Below are positions 7,705 to 9,372 of a DNA stretch of 9,372 nt, one piece after another. Position numbers and translations under genes: made by a program. Source of the stretch: Nitrospiria bacterium (GTDB lineage Bacteria > Nitrospirota > CAKKRA01 > 9FT-COMBO-42-15). The first letter of the stretch is position 1, and the number at the start of each line of letters is the position of its first letter. The stretch lies in assembly GCA_919902475.1 (NCBI GenBank), contig CAKKRA010000191.1, forward strand, positions 1-9,372, written 5' to 3'. Under the pieces are notes generated by a model. The model made no database searches. It had not been told where the DNA came from and was given only the letters and a program-made list of their open reading frames with translations.

Positions 7705-7720
7705 AAACAAAATTATATTC

Positions 7721-8530
7721 TTACTTTATATGACAGGTTGTGCACAAAGCACTGCTTGAATTAGACTTTCTTAAGAAAGTCGCATAATCCACACCATTTG
7801 GCGAAAGGTTTGCCGTTGGCGTGCCTGTTGCTGCTGTTGTTCCATGCGGGTTATGGCAAGATGCGCACTCTACCATGTAAGTGCCGCTTGTTGGATATAA
7901 CTTTACCTCATTATCATCTGCCCTGCCGGCTATTCCACCTGTCTCCTCAAACCACTGTGCAGTTGAGGAAGAACCGTTTGGTGTATTAAATTTTGGGTCA
8001 AGCGTTGTTCCGCCATAATTTGCATATCTTATTGATATTGGATGGTCATCAGCAAGATTCTGTGTAAGGTTTGTTATCCTGCCGTCCTCTGGTAATGAAT
8101 TATTACCTGGTGATGCCGGGATACCATTAAATGTCCAGCCCTGGGTTGTTGGTGTTGCGTTGAATCCTCCTGAACCCGATGCGTTTCTCAAGGCATCCAA
8201 TGCTATTGTTCCATCATGGCAGGATAGACAAGCCAAGGAAATACCGCCGGGCTGGCCTGTTGTTGCATCCATGGAAGTGCTTGTATATGGTGTATAAGAG
8301 CCTGCTGTTGCCAATCCCCTGTTCCAGAGCGGTCCATCTGTTGTTCCGCCATGCGGCGTATGACAGAATACGCATACCTCTGTTGTTGCTGTAGTATAAA
8401 CGGTACCATATGCTGGATCTGTGGTTGGGTGGGTAGCGCTAAGGTTGTGTCTGCTCATTGTTATCAATGCAAAGGCAGATGATGCATAGAGCATTGAAAA
8501 GAGTGCTGTTAATAATACTATCTTTTTCAT
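7721..8530 (-). CDS. Exported tetraheme doubled-CXXCH cytochrome c
   Basis: 269 residues. Signal peptide 1-21 (MKKIVLLTALFSMLYASSAFA). Four heme sites, CVFCH (53-57), CLSCH (101-105), CASCH (222-226) and CTTCH (263-267), the last only two residues from the C-terminus. Conserved histidines in RHNL (28), TPH (60), DDHP (163) and NPH (229) are candidate distal heme ligands. AAGGAGG lies 6 bases before the ATG. The order CVFCHTPHG, PLWNR, LSCHDGT, GSGG, DHPIS, SCHNPH, FLR, CXXCH repeats the first 270 residues of the large cytochrome at the left edge, so the two are paralogues. It should be a periplasmic or surface electron carrier. It has a terminator 26 bases after the stop and an NHL propeller gene upstream, matching the arrangement of the other cytochrome. 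Confidence 0.95.
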   Translation of the reverse strand: MKKIVLLTALFSMLYASSAFALITMSRHNLSATHPTTDPAYGTVYTTATTEVCVFCHTPHGGTTDGPLWNRGLATAGSYTPYTSTSMDATTGQPGGISLACLSCHDGTIALDALRNASGSGGFNATPTTQGWTFNGIPASPGNNSLPEDGRITNLTQNLADDHPISIRYANYGGTTLDPKFNTPNGSSSTAQWFEETGGIAGRADDNEVKLYPTSGTYMVECASCHNPHGTTAATGTPTANLSPNGVDYATFLRKSNSSSALCTTCHIK

Positions 8531-8573
8531 TTATTTCCTCCTTTATTTAAAATTATTATCCTAATCCAATCCC

Positions 8574-8623
8574 CCCTCACCCTAAACCCTCCTCTTATTA
8601 ATAGGAGTGAAATTAAATGAGGG
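8574..8623. repeat. C/G-rich imperfect palindromic element
   Basis: Outer arms CCCTCA (8574-8579) and TGAGGG (8618-8623) and inner arms CTCCT (8589-8593) and AGGAG (8603-8607) give a nested, imperfect hairpin. The CCCTCACCCTAAACCCTCC run resembles dispersed intergenic palindromes and is similar in style, though not in exact sequence, to the element inside the ligase gene. Confidence 0.5.
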
Positions 8624-8633
8624 AACTAATTGC

Positions 8634-8682
8634 CATAAACCTTACCCTAAGATATATGCAAGGTTTATGCCTTGTTGCATAT
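8634..8682 (-). promoter_or_regulatory. Two mutually exclusive leader hairpins
   Basis: In the minus-strand RNA, hairpin B pairs the complements of 8682-8670 and 8663-8654 (ATATGCAAGG arm, three-base bulge, six-base loop). Hairpin A pairs perfect 10-base arms CATAAACCTT and AAGGTTTATG (8669-8660 with 8643-8634) over a 16-base spacer. Both need 8660-8669, so only one can form. No T run follows either, and the sequence does not match a riboswitch class that I recognise. Confidence 0.45.
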
Positions 8683-8758
8683 TTCCTAACTGCTTGTTTT
8701 TATTGCCTAAAAAATTGGCTTATCACCCCCTTTTAAGATAGTGTTACTGTTTGGTTAT

Positions 8759-8779
8759 GGTTCAAATCCCTCTCTCTCC
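8759..8779 (+). other. tRNA-like 3' end fragment (T-loop plus acceptor strand)
   Basis: GGTTCAAATCCC followed by TCTCTCTCC matches the T-loop and 3' acceptor strand typical of bacterial serine tRNAs, but the following bases are TGCTT, not GCCA, the T stem is not complementary on its 5' side, and no matching GGAGAGA acceptor start or cloverleaf lies in the preceding 90 bases. At best it is a remnant, such as an old attachment site; chance similarity in a CT-rich stretch is possible. Confidence 0.35.
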
Positions 8780-8793
8780 TGCTTAATCTATTG

Positions 8794-8821
8794 AAAATAT
8801 TGAGTAATTTTTAAATATCAA
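8794..8821 (-). promoter_or_regulatory. Candidate promoter for the tetraheme cytochrome
   Basis: TTGATA (8821-8816) and TATTTT (8799-8794) on the minus strand, 16 bases apart, just after the hairpin that follows the NHL gene. The region is AT-rich, so a chance match is a real risk. Confidence 0.4.
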
Positions 8822-8835
8822 TTATCAATTTTATG

Positions 8836-8857
8836 TATGCTACCATTTGGTAGCATA
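8836..8857. repeat. Perfect hairpin after the NHL gene, possible weak terminator
   Basis: TATGCTACCA (8836-8845) and TGGTAGCATA (8848-8857) are perfect complements around TT. It lies 18 bases past the NHL stop. On the minus strand it is followed by CATAAAATTG, not a T run, so it may be an RNA-stabilising hairpin or an operator instead of a terminator. Confidence 0.6.
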
Positions 8858-8875
8858 TTGTTTTAGACAGCCCTA

Positions 8876-9372
8876 TTAGTTCTTTACTGCCTTTTGCGCC
8901 TCTGCCTTGTATTTCTCTCCCATATACTGATATATATTCACCCTTCTGTTATACTGGTCTGCAACATATATCTTGTCATTTTCATCTATATACATGCCTG
9001 CTGGAAGCCATAGCTCGCCTCTCTTGCTTCCCATATTGCTAAAAAAGAGCAGCAGCTTGCCCTCTGCATCAAATATCTGAATATTATTAAATGCAGAATC
9101 AACCACATAAATATGACCCTCGCTGTCAACTGCAATGCCTTTTGGCTTAGAGAACTGGCCATACCCTGTTCCGACCTCTCCGAATTTTTTTATAAACTTG
9201 CCCTCTGCGTCAAATATCTGCACCCTGAAGTTCATTGAATCCATTACATAGAGCCTGCCCTCTTTATCAACAAAAATATTGGTCGGATAATTAAACTCGC
9301 TGTCATTTGTTCCCCTTTGACCTATTTCAAAGAGCTTGTCCCCTTTAGTATTAAATACAAAAATCTTATGAA
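8876..9372 (-). CDS. NHL-repeat beta-propeller protein, partial (N-terminus off the right edge)
   Basis: The frame is open from the TAA at 8878-8876 to base 9370, giving 164 residues with no need for an internal start; the ATG at 9244 is only an internal Met within an NHL repeat. Three full NHL repeats and the end of another are visible (PTNIFVDKEGRLYVMD; PKGIAVDSEGHIYVVD; PAGMYIDENDKIYVAD), followed by a charged tail ending in AVKN. It aligns without gaps to about residues 185-335 of the complete NHL protein at 1667-2686, with about 88 of 150 positions identical by hand count. It precedes the tetraheme cytochrome as the other propeller precedes the large cytochrome, which suggests the same partner role. 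The missing part should hold the signal peptide and about three more blades. Confidence 0.9.
   Translation of the reverse strand, partial: HKIFVFNTKGDKLFEIGQRGTNDSEFNYPTNIFVDKEGRLYVMDSMNFRVQIFDAEGKFIKKFGEVGTGYGQFSKPKGIAVDSEGHIYVVDSAFNNIQIFDAEGKLLLFFSNMGSKRGELWLPAGMYIDENDKIYVADQYNRRVNIYQYMGEKYKAEAQKAVKN

Larger units (their letters stand above)
8531..8875. other. Intergenic region between NHL protein and tetraheme cytochrome
   Basis: 345 bases without a convincing gene on either strand. From the cytochrome outward it holds a ribosome site (AAGGAGG at 8543-8537), a C-rich palindromic element, a pair of mutually exclusive hairpins, a plus-strand tRNA-like 3' end, a candidate promoter and a hairpin after the NHL stop, each listed separately. 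If the promoter is real the cytochrome has a leader of about 255 bases, long for this locus. Confidence 0.8.

Noticed and set aside
8634..8682. Rho-independent terminator or attenuator
   Set aside because: The hairpins are solid but no T run follows either one on the minus strand.
8690..8779. Complete tRNA gene
   Set aside because: Only the T-loop and 3' acceptor strand are recognisable; there is no 5' acceptor, D arm or anticodon arm and no CCA-type end.
8876..9244. A 122-residue NHL protein starting at the ATG at 9244
   Set aside because: The frame continues upstream to the window edge with good NHL sequence, so this Met is internal and the gene is partial.

Overview
The window looks like a piece of an AT-leaning chromosome from an anaerobic, cytochrome-rich Gram-negative bacterium. 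Doubled-CXXCH c-type cytochromes, NHL-repeat secreted propellers, an outer-membrane beta-barrel and an O-antigen-ligase family protein together fit Nitrospirota- or Desulfobacterota-like lineages. That placement is inference from gene content, not from a marker gene. Every gene I can support lies on the minus strand, so transcription runs from high to low coordinates.

In transcription order: (1) 9372-8876, the C-terminal part of an NHL propeller protein whose start is outside the window; (2) a 345-base intergenic stretch with a hairpin, a candidate promoter, a short tRNA-like 3' end on the plus strand, two mutually exclusive hairpins and a C/G-rich palindromic element; (3) 8530-7721, a small tetraheme cytochrome; (4) a perfect 14-bp-stem terminator with T runs on both sides; (5) 7628-5694, a polytopic O-antigen ligase/Wzy-type protein with C-terminal TPRs, carrying two in-frame insertions of repeat DNA in loops between membrane segments; (6) a promoter, then 5622-4591, a SurA/PpiC-type periplasmic peptidyl-prolyl isomerase, overlapping by 26 bases (7) 4616-2784, a 610-residue outer-membrane beta-barrel; (8) a good sigma70-type promoter, then 2686-1667, a complete six-blade NHL propeller protein with a GTG start; (9) 1648-1, an exported multiheme cytochrome with at least eight CXXCH sites, which runs off the left edge.

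Taken together, barrel, dedicated chaperone, propeller and large multiheme cytochrome resemble the parts list of a porin-cytochrome conduit for moving electrons across the outer membrane. The propeller-cytochrome pair occurs twice. The two propellers are close paralogues, and the tetraheme cytochrome matches the N-terminal half of the large cytochrome in motif order, so a module appears to have duplicated and one copy's cytochrome was then shortened or the other's extended. The polysaccharide ligase between the two modules may supply surface glycan or exopolysaccharide. No CRISPR array, insertion sequence, complete tRNA or rRNA is visible.
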